64,000 nucleotides of DNA from Trichoplusia ni. Its lineage: Eukaryota; Arthropoda; Insecta; Lepidoptera; Noctuidae. Shown here piece after piece: positions 25,021 through 37,500 of the stretch. The first letter of the stretch is position 1. Every line of letters starts with the position of its first letter. The DNA lies in NCBI RefSeq assembly GCF_003590095.1, contig NC_039493.1, positions 8,122,001 through 8,186,000 on the forward strand, written 5' to 3'. Below the pieces are notes generated by a model. That model had not been told where the DNA came from. It worked only from the letters and a program-made list of their open reading frames with translations, and searched no databases. A program made the position numbers and the translations under genes.

Positions 25021-25288
25021 CTTCTTCTAATATATAAAATTCCCGTGTCACGATGTTAGTTACCGCACTCCTCCGAAACCGTTCAAGCGATTTTTATGAA
25101 ATTTTGTATACATATTGGGTTGGTCTGAGAATAGAACAACATCTATTTTTCATACCCCAAGTGTTAAGGGTTGCTCAAACATAAAAAAAATTTTTTGGAC
25201 GAATTTCTTTGTTTTTTTTTTTATAATGTGACATTAAAAATACGTACATACAAAAATCTGCAAAACAACGTTTGCTGGGTCAGCTAGT
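25021..25288 (+). mobile_element. Helitron-like element ending GGGTCAGCTAGT
   Basis: Begins CTAATATATAAAATTCCCGTGTCACGATG and ends AACAACGTTTGCTGGGTCAGCTAGT. It sits head-to-head with family Y copy 1, only two bases apart. A partial copy of the same family lies at 24605-24700 (ATATAAAATTTTCGCTCG...TGTGCGTATTGGTCAGGTCTGAGAATAGGACAACATC). Confidence 0.55.
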
Positions 25289-25396
25289 TATTATATAAAG
25301 TTAGCAGTGCCTTTGTACATCTCTTTTCTATTCCAGTGTTTCTGTAAATTATCTGTGTTCATAAATTGTTCAATAAATGAAGAAAAACAACAAATT

Positions 25397-25402
25397 TTTA
25401 TT
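25397..25402 (-). promoter_or_regulatory. Alternative poly(A) signal of gene B
   Basis: AATAAA about 190 nt after the stop. A nearer AATAAA at 25589-25594 overlaps the stop codon and is followed, about 30-50 nt on, by a T/GT-rich run (TGTTTTTGTTTCTGTTTGG) that would suit cleavage, giving a very short 3' UTR. Confidence 0.35.
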
Positions 25403-25589
25403 CTCCCATAAAAATGTATTTTTCTTTAAACTAAATGTAGTACAGGCAAACTGAGAATTATTTAAAATCGTAATTATCTACACCCAGTTATTAGGAATCA
25501 AAACAACTCTTCATTTCTATTCAAAATATTGATACCAGACCAAACAGAAACAAAAACAAAACATCTTAAAATAAAACCAAAATAAAGAT

Positions 25590-28500
25590 TTATTGTTTAT
25601 TTATTTTCTTCTGCAAATATTCTCTACGCTGCAGTCGTTTGTGTTTGTTCCTCTTGTAGCAGAGCTCGATCGACCAGAACAACACGATGATCGCGAAACA
25701 AGACGCAATGAGGTAGAATGCGGGGCCGTTACTCTCCGATAACTCCCTCACTGCACCTGAGAAATGAAAGCGCACTAAGTTTTTTCATCTTAGATTTAAG
25801 TTTACTTTAACCTCTTTCTTCCATTTAAAAATATTATATTTTGTACACAACTTTTCCCATTTCTCCTCATTGTTTGAAGAGCGGCGCCGCGTAACACAGG
25901 TATGCTTGCTTAACAAAAGGTCTACGTAAGACTGACTATAAAAGATTGCATGTTAAGCAATAAACTTTTTTTTAAGATAAAGCAAGGTAGAGAGGAAATA
26001 TATTATAGATATAGATATAGATCACCATAGCATTAAGTATGAAGTAGTCTAAAAACTAGTGTTCATAACTTGATGTGCCCTGTCATTCATGCCAAGTGAC
26101 CGTTCATAAACAGACATGGTAACTCTTAAACTTATTCAGTACTAGCTGTACCCACGATTTCAGCCACGTAGAATTTAACAATTTATTTTTAATACTGAAG
26201 GATTTATTCGAAAATAAATGTCGCCTAAGTAACTCCTTATTATAACAGCTACTTTTTAGTAAAAGTCACGTCAAAATCGGTCCAGGCGTTTCAGAGATTA
26301 GCTGAACTAGGCAGACAAAAATATTATTTTGGTGTATGTACCATAATATATTCATGTGAATGTAGAAAAAAACGGTTATTGTAATAATTACAAACAGACT
26401 CTCCAATTTTATACATGTGTATAGACAACCAGTTGCTTGTTATCAATTGATATCTTTTGGTTTTACGTCAATTAATTAAGAACGAATAAAATATCACAGT
26501 TACAGGACTATTGTTTATTGTAAAAACCCATTACGATCTAGGTTTACTTTTTATAAAAAAAGTTTTGTAACAGGTGTCAACAAAAAGTTGCAATAAATTA
26601 AGTGCTTAATTGTATTAACTATGAGAATATACACATTTTACCCTGTTTTTCACTTTAAGTAATATCCTTTATCTGATCAAGATAACTCCAAAATCTAAAA
26701 TGAGAGGAACAATAATATGTCTTAATCGTTATACGTTAAGGTATATTATCATCTAAAATATAAAAACCACGAGATAAACACAAGGGAGGATTAACGATTT
26801 AAGAGGTATAATTCTAAAGATACCTTATCTTTAAATTTATTCATCTGGTTGTTATCTATTTTTTAATATTGCGTAACTAGTTTCGAACTTAGCCGCGATA
26901 CGTTACAGATAAGGTTTATGAATATCTATTATGCAACAATATTCCACGATATTTTGTTTTGTTTGCAAAAGGTTTTATAATAAAATAATCATATAAAGAA
27001 AAAAAGATAGGAAATATGCTTGCTGTTTAATAACTACGCAAGTACTGTTTGTTTTTGTTTAATCTTCACTAGGATCTTTCAATTAATCAATCAAATTTAC
27101 ACTATCAACGTCAACTGCTGGACATAGGGATCCCACTCCAGGGATCATTTACTGATTAAATAATACTAATAATCTTTTACAAAACGCAATTTTTTAATAT
27201 ACTTTTTTCCAGAATAACAAAATATATACCTATACGGACAACAAAAGTTTACATCATAAGCTAATAGTAATGTGATCATCATGCTTACATGTTTCACTTT
27301 ATGGCTGTGACGGAAACACAAACTTTCATATTTGAAACTAAACAAATATTTGACGAGCAATGACTATTTTGAGACGTGTCATCTTGTGTCACAAACAAAT
27401 GTAATCGCGTGAAAATAAGACAACCGGTATTAGTATAACTAGAGATGTTGGCAGCTCATCACTTCTTGATGATTGACTTTTTATGGTTAAAATTACCCAC
27501 TCGATCAATAGGTCCAATAGTGAAAAAATATTATGAGGATATCGGAGAACCTCGATTAGTTTAAGTTTTTGAATGGCTGTGGATGATCCTTGTCATCAAC
27601 TCTTTCGCGTAGCTTAGGTATGTAATAAATGTATTCCATGTAATTTTGGTAGATTTGAAGATCTTTGTAAATACGAGGCTTTTAAAAAAAAACATTTAAA
27701 AAATGCATGAAGCGGGAAGACTATTGTTAAAATGATTGTTAACTTGAAAGTCTTAAGTATTTATTTATTAGCTTACCAATAGCGGGTCCAATAACCAAGT
27801 TAATGAGTCCAGTCAGCATCATCAACATGCCCAAAGCTGTCGTGAACTTGTCTGAAGGCACAGCATCAGCTACCACCAAAGGTATTAGAATATTGACAGC
27901 ACAGTGCGACGTCCCCACGACTACTATGTAAAGCAGTATGGGTATTCTGCTCTTTGACCATAGCATTCCTGAATGAATTAAAGAAAATATGTACCTGACT
28001 TTTCCACAAAAAATCGGGACATACTTTTATCCAGTCCAGGTCCAATATACTGTATATACTGGCATTAAATTAAATTGATTAGGGAGGTCAGATAAATAGG
28101 CAGCTGCTTCATGTAAAATACAGCATGACAGAAAATGATTTTGAGACAACCTCACCTTAAGAAAAAATCTGAATAACAGAACTTTTATTGTCATTCCTTT
28201 TTTTAAAAGCTCAACTACTGATTTTATTAAGAGTTTTAACTTACCAAGCCTAGAAACTAAACCAATAGTAACACCTAGTATGTAAAGTTCTTGACTTCCA
28301 AACTGCTGTAGCCAACTACTAAGGAAGATAAACAGTATGCGCATAACCAGGTCTCCGACCCCATACAGGGAGAGTGCCAATGCCAGGTTATTCTGAAACA
28401 AGAACAATTTCATGCATGTTGTTTTTTTTTTTATTGAACTTAAATTATCACAGTAATCTTTCATACCGTTGTCATAAAGTTGACTGTATAATCATTTCAT

Positions 28501-31500
28501 AGCGTTTCGATGGATGGAGTCGTATTAATAATACTACAATGTATGTATAAAAGCTATAATAAATAGTCTATTAAATCAAAAATAAAACAGCTTTAAAGCA
28601 AAAAACAGATAATTTATGGAACCAATACAACCAACACATATTGTGTTTTACGTCCATAATTTAATTAAACCTATTGATAATAAAAATGATGCATAAAAAG
28701 AATCAATAAAACTGGTTTTGAAAATACCATCAATATTTTGATAACACGTCATAGATTTTGAGATCAGTATTCTCACGCTGATTTTGGCAAAGATATCAAA
28801 ATGGCATAGATAAGAAATATTCAAATTTAAAGATTGATAAAATAAAAACGTCATTGAATAAAAAAGACTGTTTTGTGGAAATATTTTGATATATAACAGA
28901 GCATCATTCATATAAGCATAATATATTATGTTTAAATAAAATCTAATTCAATATTCCATTTTAAGCAACTAAAAACATCTCAATCTTGAGATTGATCAGC
29001 TATTTAAAGACTCAGTAAAACGTGTAGCCTTTTATTGATAGGTACCTAAGAAATTAAAAGAATTGTAGACATCCTTAAATTGAGATTTATCCTATCCTTA
29101 AGTTTCTGTTGAATGTTTTAAATAACTTTCTTCACTCTGTCACACAAATAGATTATTTTAAACTTACTTTATCCCATCCAGCGATGTGCAAGGCTTGTGG
29201 GAAAATGTCTGCATACATTGCATCAGCGAACAGAGCGAGTGCTGGTCCAACGCACACACAGGACATAAGAAATGTACGGCATAGAGATTTGTCTATCCAT
29301 TTGATGCCTTTCCTGAAAATATTTTTGACATTCATATGTATACTAAATTACTTAGTTCAATCACAACTCAATTGTAACATTATTTTGTCTTCATTTCACA
29401 CAAAAAACCTGACACATTTTGACTGCTTTTGCAAAATATTTCTGTGCCGATCGCCTTTATTTTTCGGTTCATTATTTTCCTTCTAAAGACAAGTGTATTG
29501 CCTTAATGTAAATTAATTAAAATGTCAATAAGTGTAAATTAAAAATTTTGACGCCTACTCGATGACGTCATCTTCTTTGAATTCTGATGAAATTTTTTCT
29601 CCACTTTTCGATAGATTTCCATCTGGTTTAGTTATTTTAATAAAGGGCACAATAGCAGCCTCTTCGCTTCTCTTCTTGTCGTGTAACAACTTTTCTGGAA
29701 CAGGGTAATAACATAGTCTATTAATGTCTTGAGCTATTACTGTCGACAGGGTAAATCGATATCATGTTTAACATAAAATAAATATGTAAAACATGGTATT
29801 GATTTTAGTGGTTCTAATGATCAACATTAATATGGTAATATAAATGATGATGTTAAGATATGATAATAGTAGATTTTGATAATAAAAATACCTTCAAGCT
29901 AACAAGCTAAATCTTACCGTTACTTCCAGTCGATAATTCAACGCGTTTCATATGCCAGTCCACTGGTTGCATTAAAGCAACTGATATGAAATTGTGTAAC
30001 GACAATCCGGACATCAATAAGACTGTACCACGAAATCCGAACTCGTTTAATGACCATTTTAATAAAGGGGGCCCGAGCATGTTTATTGCAGCTATAAAGA
30101 GAAATATGTTATGTAGTATATGCAGGAAAATACAATACTGTACACTTGGTACAGTGAGAAACAATACATTGAACACTTATTAACATTGCCTTATTGTAAT
30201 GGAATAAGGTTTTATTATTGTATACTTTTTTTGTAATGACGTGTGGTTGAGTGTACGCCGTCGACTGATAAATATGTACATTACAATAATGATCTTGCAA
30301 CCGTGTGGAATTGAAACTGCCTGATCATTTTATTTCATGTTGATCTGAAATATAATTGATTAACAGAGTAGTATTCCCATTCGCTACTGTGTGGCATCGC
30401 GAATTTTTTCAGAGAATAAAAAAAAAAGTTTTTTAGTCTATGGCAACTCACAACTAAACGTCACTTTCTTTTTTCGCGACTTAACGGCATCGTGGTGATT
30501 TTGTTAATTACACTTTAATTACGTTATTTAAATAGTTTTTGGCATATTTCAAGTCGAAAAAGTATTGCCAAGTGATACAAAAGCCTTGAAAATACTGGCC
30601 AAGATGTTTAAAAGTGATCTTCGAGACTATAAAGGCGCTGCGGAGTTAATGCAGGATGCGTGTACGCAGCCCTTGCCCTAGGTTCATCGCCGTGGGATGG
30701 AACCCCAAATTACGGAATATAAACGATGGAACACTGACCCATAACCTCAAAGAGGGGGGCCAACAGGGGAGGTTTTCTCTGATTTTAGGTTCAGCGAACA
30801 AGGACGCAAATATGATGTGAGATGATGCGAAATACTAAAAACATGCATGAACCGAGCGGGTCCGAGAGACTTTAGCTCGAAGATCGGGCTCTTCGCGAGA
30901 CGTCGTAGCTCTGATAAACCCTACTGCAAAGTTCGGGACGCGAGCCCGCAACTTTGATAGTACACAAAACAACATGCATTACGTATAACCGAGCTAGTAC
31001 ACGATGCTCCACGCTCGATGTTAAATTGTGGGCGCCCCCAAATTACGGAATATAAACGATGGAACACTGACCCATATCCTCAAAGAGGGGGGCCAACAGG
31101 TGAGGTTTTCTCTGATTTTAGGTTCAGTGAACAAGGACACAAATATGATGTGAGATGATGCGAAGTACTAAAGACATGCATGAACCGAGCGGGTACGAGA
31201 GACTCTAGCTCGAAGATCGGGCTCTTCGCGAGACGTCGTAGCTCTGATAAACCCTACTGCAAAGTTCGGGACGCGAGCCCGCAATTTTGACAGTACACAA
31301 ACAACATGCATTACTACAAAGTTCGGGACGCGAGCCCGCAACTTTGATGTTACACAAACAACATGCATTACTACAAAGTTCGGGACGCGAGCCCGCAACT
31401 TTGATAGAACAACATGCATTAAGTATAACCGAGCTTGTACGCGAGACAGCTCGAAGATCAAAACTTCGTACGAGATATGACAGTTTTGATGAAGAACATA

Positions 31501-34500
31501 CTATGTTCACTGGTTCTCACAGTCCACAACAAGAACCAATGGTGACACTCTTCGAGGTGGATTCGAGGCTCAAGATAGAAACAAGACCAATGCACCTATC
31601 AAGAATGTATAACAAAAGTTATAACCGAATACCACCTCTAAACCTAAGCAAGGACTGTGGAAAACATAAGTGGTCCGGCATCAAACCAAAGTGCTAGCAC
31701 AGCAAGGTGGACCCAAGAGTGGTATGATACAACTGTGACACCCTCGCTGAACAGGACACAGGAAGGGTGGCCCCGAGAGGGTACACCATGCCATGCATCC
31801 AGCAGGCAATTGTCAACCAGGTATATGTAATATATCTAACTGTCTTTCATGTCGTGAACATACCACCTCTAATGTACCTTAAAATACTTGAACATAACAT
31901 TGTTTACATAAACAATATACATATAAATGAAATCAACAATATGTGTCAGACCATCAATAACTCATGAGTTAGGGGCTGTACAAATATACACTCACAGTAA
32001 AAATTTCTAGCTATATACATATATGTCTAAAGATTTAATATTCTTAAGACCACCAAACTCAACGGACAGATCAGATTTGTTCTTAACTGAAAACCAAAAA
32101 TATATATAGAAAAATATTATAGTTTTCAAATTGTGGATATGGGAACCTTGGACCATCAATATCACATGTCTTGCACAGTCTTAAGATAAAACTGATTCCT
32201 TAGGTTCAATAACACCTAAACTCAGAAAAATTAATCCGCTTTGAGTTTGAAAATGTCATATAAATTTACTGCAATTCCATGTAGTCCATGTTCAGCACCC
32301 ACAGTCCTTACAGACTAGAAATTTAACAAACTGTTGTCTGAATGACCACCCATTGGTTAGAATCAGTATAAATGTCTGGCTGACAGAGGGGCTACACTCA
32401 CATTTATCTAAATGATTTTCCCTCATTGTTAACTATGATTAAAGTATATTAGTGCAATAAATACTTTAGGTTTACTATGAATAGAGACTAGTTAACATCA
32501 GAAATACAGCAAGAATGCAACTCCTATAGAGATACTAAATATCAATGATATTAAACATTGCCCAATCAGCAAATTGGCAAGATTGTTGGGAACCTTCTGT
32601 GAACCTGCCCAAGAGGTTATGTTCAAACACACACAAAAAATAATAGAACAAGTTAAGTACTTAGCCTTGTTGCATAACAATAGCAATCTTGATGCTGTCA
32701 ACTGACCTAAGATGGGGCCCCATTACATAATCCGAAACTATAAGAACATTGTAGAAAATGTATACTAGAACTAGTTTCTAAAGCTTTTCTAATAGAATGG
32801 TGACACAATGTAATGGCGAAAACAATTGTAGTGTGGTGCCTTGTTTAGAATGATGACTTGCATTTAATACATCAATTAGAACATAATATTAACTGGATTA
32901 AAACACATTGCAAGATTATACAGCCAGAGTAACATGGCTGCAAATACATAAGTAAGATAAATAGTGCTCAGTTCCACATGTAAGTCAACGAAAAAACCAT
33001 ACTTGTTTCGTTATCAATAGATTTTGGGCCCCACAAGTTTATCTATAGCAATAAAAACAATGTGACACACATCTCTAAGAAGTGAGGCACCCAATAACAT
33101 TAATGCTACTAAACACTAAATGTATATGCATCAATACTTAGTGGACATGAATATGTTTTTTAAGCATTCCCAACATTTGTTTACCTTACTAAATGTTTCA
33201 GAATATTAATAATGACAAAGCAAAAAGTCACTAAGTTCTTATTCACCCAATTTTGGGATTTTTATCCGACAACACACACTGAGCAGACTAGGTGCCCTGA
33301 CAAAAAGCATCTCTTAAGGGAAGCAGTTAGAAGCCAACGTTAGATAGCTCATTAACCATCATGTTACCATCTGTGTCAACAAAGCAGTAACCGGGATCCT
33401 ATTTTGATCTTCACCCTTATTAATTAGGAAACATTAATAGAAAGTTTAGAGAATGGAGCTAGCTTCAAAACCCTAAATTTCCACAAATCAGCATTGACTC
33501 TAAAGATGGGAGAGGAATTAGGTATGGATAACAAAGGATTTCTGAGAGGCTTACTCAGATTGAGATTTGCCTGTATTACAGAAAGCCAGAACCCATATTT
33601 TGTATTGAACCAGCTAACTCATCTGCTAGCTGCCTCAAAACACAATATTATAAACATATTGCTTATTGGTTAAGAAAGTATAGATGGTTATTAAATAGAA
33701 CTTGCAACAACTGGTTACAAGCAACATGATGACAAAATAGGCTAGAACATAATTATATGGCACAGGAATAACTCTGTTGACAATAGACACAAACATACAT
33801 ATATTATGTTAATGAAACATACAATACACCTGTATCTGAAGACACAGAATTTTTAGTTATTTATTTGAACCAAGACACAAAAATCTTCTAACTCCTAGCT
33901 TGGATAGCTGCTCAATGGGTACTAGCCGCCCTCTCATACATTAAACTAAATAACATAGCCCATGTCACACCCTGACAATTAATAAGATGAGAATTGTGAT
34001 AACCAACCTTACTCTCAGTAAAAAAGGAAAGGAACCATAATGTACTTTTTACTTTTAAGATTATAAATTATGGCTAACTTCTAAGATTTAAAGATCCTTG
34101 TAGCCTTAACCAATACCTGAAATAAGTTAACTTTACCATATTAAAAGTTTTACCCTTGGCCTTCAAAACAGTTAATCAGGTATCAAATTTATACCTGCTG
34201 ACAGCTGTATCCCACACTCCAGCAGTACATCTGCAAGAGCAGCAGGAATGCTCTTGAGTTTAATCAGGGAAAAAGGTGGTTTGGTTGTAGGTTCTACTAC
34301 CTTTGCAAGGCCTTATAGCTCATGTCTTAGGAACCGACAACTGCAGTGACAAAAATTTTAATTTAATTTAAATCATAATTGAGTGACTTACAAACTGCAA
34401 CTGACAGTAAATGGAATATCTCATTATCATCTTGTTATTTCTTATTAATAGCTTATAAATAAGAAATATTTGCAGTACCTTAAATACTCTTATTATTACT

Positions 34501-37500
34501 GCGCTAAAAAAGAGCAAAAATTAGTAACTAATTATCTAATTTTATGGCAAAATTAAAACAATATGAAGAAAATCTGTATTACTAAAAAAATCATAATTAC
34601 ATTGTAAATAATTAAAAATAATTATCAAATTGTTTGACACAATTAACACAATGTGTAGAAAATTTGTTACTAAAAATTTATTGTTACATTGTTAATAATG
34701 AATAATTAATTATCAAACTGTACACAATATCACTATGTATTGGAAATGTGTCTTACTCAAAATCCATAGTTACATTGTTAAAAGCTAATGGTTAAGTATC
34801 AAATTGCACAAGGTGCAGGAAATTTGTATGACTTAAAAAAAGTCATAGTTACATTGATGTCAAAAAGAGCACAAATTGGTAATTAATAGTCAATCATGAA
34901 ATTGGTGGACACAGTCTCCACAATATGTGGAACAATTGATAAAGATATATTAATTTGCATAAACATGTGTAACATAACATAAAATTTGTTCATTGTTCCA
35001 CTTAAAAACTCATATTACATTAATCTCAGTAATAGAACAAAGATAAAGAAGTATTTATTTGCCTAAAACATGTATTAAACATTTTTTGATGTGGTGAAAA
35101 TATAAGGACAATATATGCATCAACATGTTCTGCCCTTTTGGCTTACAAATTTGGCATTTAGAAAAAATTGTTAATTACTACAGACTAATTTTATAAAAAA
35201 TGAAAATTAATAGTTGATCAATAATCAATGTGTATGACAGAATATATGTATTAAACATTTTTTGATGTGGTGAAAATATAAGGACAATATATGCATCAAC
35301 ATGTTCTGCCCTTTTGGCTTACAAATTTGGCATTTAGAAAAAATTGTTAATTACTACAGACTAATTTTATAAAAAATGAAAATTAATAGTTGATCAATAA
35401 TCAATGTGTATGACAGAATATATGTATTAAACATTTTTTGATGTGGTGAAAATATAAGGACAATATATGCATCAACATGTTCTGCCCTTTTGGCTTACAA
35501 ATTTGGCATTTAGAAAAAATTGTTAATTACTACAGACTAATTTTATAAAAAATGAAAATTAATAGTTGATCAATAATCAATGTGTATGACAGAATATATG
35601 GATAAAAACAAATATAGATACTAATATTAGGATAATATGCCACTATAAATACATATCTTAATAATTATAAAGCCTTAACCGTTATTCATCATATCCAGGC
35701 TTATAAGATGTACCCATTATGCCTCAATCTCTGAACAACTACTCTGTTAATCAATTATATTTCAGATCAACATGAAATAAAATTGAGGATTGGATTAACT
35801 TACCTAAGTGACATCCAATCGTAATTTTATGAAGGTTGATCTGAAATATAATCACCCACCCCAACCCCAGCATCAATAGCTGAACCCTGGCATAATGGGA
35901 CCCACAAAATCATGGTTAGCTCTAAATCAGTGACGTTTAGTTGTGAGTTGCCATAGACTAAAAAACTTTTTTTTTTATTCTCTGAAAAAATTCGCGATGC
36001 CACACAGTAGCGAATGGGAATACTACTCTGTTAATCAATTATATTTCAGATCAACCTTCATAAAATTACGATTGGATGTCACTTAGGTAAGTTAATCCAA
36101 TCCTCAATTAAGTCGTAATCCCTACTAATATTATAAATGCATAGGAATGATTATCACTTCATACGATAGTGTATATTATAAGAAATTCATCACGTGTAAA
36201 ATAAAAAAGAGTTTTAAATTTGGGGAACTAAGAAATATAATATATTTTATTGCTTGCTTAATTTTGTAGAATGATTAAAAAAAAATTAGCTGTTTTGGAC
36301 TGGATGCGAAAGGTTGAGGATTTGGTGTTGTGGCGGAACTTTGGGGTGATATAGGTGCATTGAACTTAAGCAGACTTAATTGATTGACTAAATGTCTTAA
36401 TTAGGCACTGCATCGGTACTCAATGTAACAATAGTGCATATGTTGGTATAGGACACATTATATCTGAAAGTAATTGCCTTTTTCGTTAAGTTAAATTGTG
36501 TGGTTTCCGAAAGTACACAGTTTAACAAAATAAACGTTTATTAAATGTAACGGAATTGATAATGTATACGATTCATCAGTCTCGCAATCTGTCTGCCACC
36601 ACACGAAGCATAAATGAAACAATTCAATTTGCACATGCTATTTTATTATATTGTATATGTAGGTATATGTAATAACAAATTATTTATTATTTGGTTTTTT
36701 AAAAAGTATTTTATATTGAACTTCTTTATTTCTCGACCTTTTTGTACCTAAAAAACCTACCAATAAAGTATATAAAGTGCCTTGGAAACCAATCTTTTTA
36801 GAATGCCAAATTTGCATTGTGTTACAATAAAAAGTCTTTTATATAAACATATTATTCTATTTAATTTGTTAAAATAAGCAGTAAAAGCTAAAATCCTTCT
36901 TGATGCATTTCAGCGAATGTAATACCCCATTACCGGGACGCGGTTGAACGAACACTCTGTAAGCATTTTAATGACTTCCATTGAAACAGTTTCCTGTACG
37001 TTATTAAATACATAAATTATATAATTGTTAATAATGTGGGCCACAAATGTACACACGATAAAACATATTCTTTTATTAAATGATTCAACTATCAAATTTA
37101 AAATAAAAAAAGAAACCTTCGCCCCATAAAATCTAGTTTCTAGTTTAACAATAAAAAAAAATACGTCACCGTTAGGTTCTCCAAATTATTTGTTATCTAA
37201 ACTAGGCAAAAGACAATTAATATGTCCTTGTCCTTGAATTGGTTTTCCAATGCAAGGTATTTTTCGTCACTAACTCCAATTCCTTGACCTCATGTTTTTA
37301 TAATTAGAATACAACAACAAATCTATATTTATATACTAATACTTACTAATACAGCTTTATGCTGAAGAGTTTGTTTGTTTGTTTGAACGCGATAATGTCA
37401 GGAACTACGGGTTCAAATTGAAAAAATATTTTTGTGTTCAATAGACCATTCATCGAGGAAGGTTTTAGGCTATATACCATCACGCTGCGTCTAATAGGAG

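Larger units (their letters stand above)
22099..25588. other. Spacer between genes A and B
   Basis: 3.5 kb holding the 5' side of gene A and the 3' side of gene B. The first few hundred bases upstream of gene A show only a weak TATA-like run (TATAATATAAC on the minus strand near 22160). The rest is dominated by Helitron-like copies listed separately. A 92-codon minus-strand frame at 23711-23989 looks like repeat-derived sequence with no recognisable domain. Confidence 0.5.
30339..36055. mobile_element. 5.7-kb element with perfect 127-bp terminal inverted repeats
   Basis: Left arm 30339-30465 and right arm 35929-36055 are exact reverse complements over 127 bp, including a run of ten A/T. Inside are a coding-like remnant (30532-30681), two direct repeats of a 333-bp unit, a 57-bp tandem array, about 2.5 kb without recognisable features, a degenerate array, and three 176-bp repeats. 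No transposase, reverse transcriptase or other enzyme is visible, so if this is a DNA transposon it is a non-autonomous one. Clean target-site duplications are not evident because the right end is rearranged: the sequence flanking the left arm (ATTTTATTTCATGTT, reverse complement) recurs at 35768-35782. An alternative is two insertions of one short repeat in opposite orientation flanking unrelated DNA. Confidence 0.6.

Noticed and set aside
31168..31510. 97- and 101-codon minus-strand frames with repeated LRARVPNF motifs
   Set aside because: The 19-residue periodicity is just the 57-bp tandem repeat read in frame. The unit is open in several frames on both strands.
34500..35600. CRISPR-like array
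   Set aside because: Repeats are long and contiguous without unique spacers, in a eukaryotic intron.
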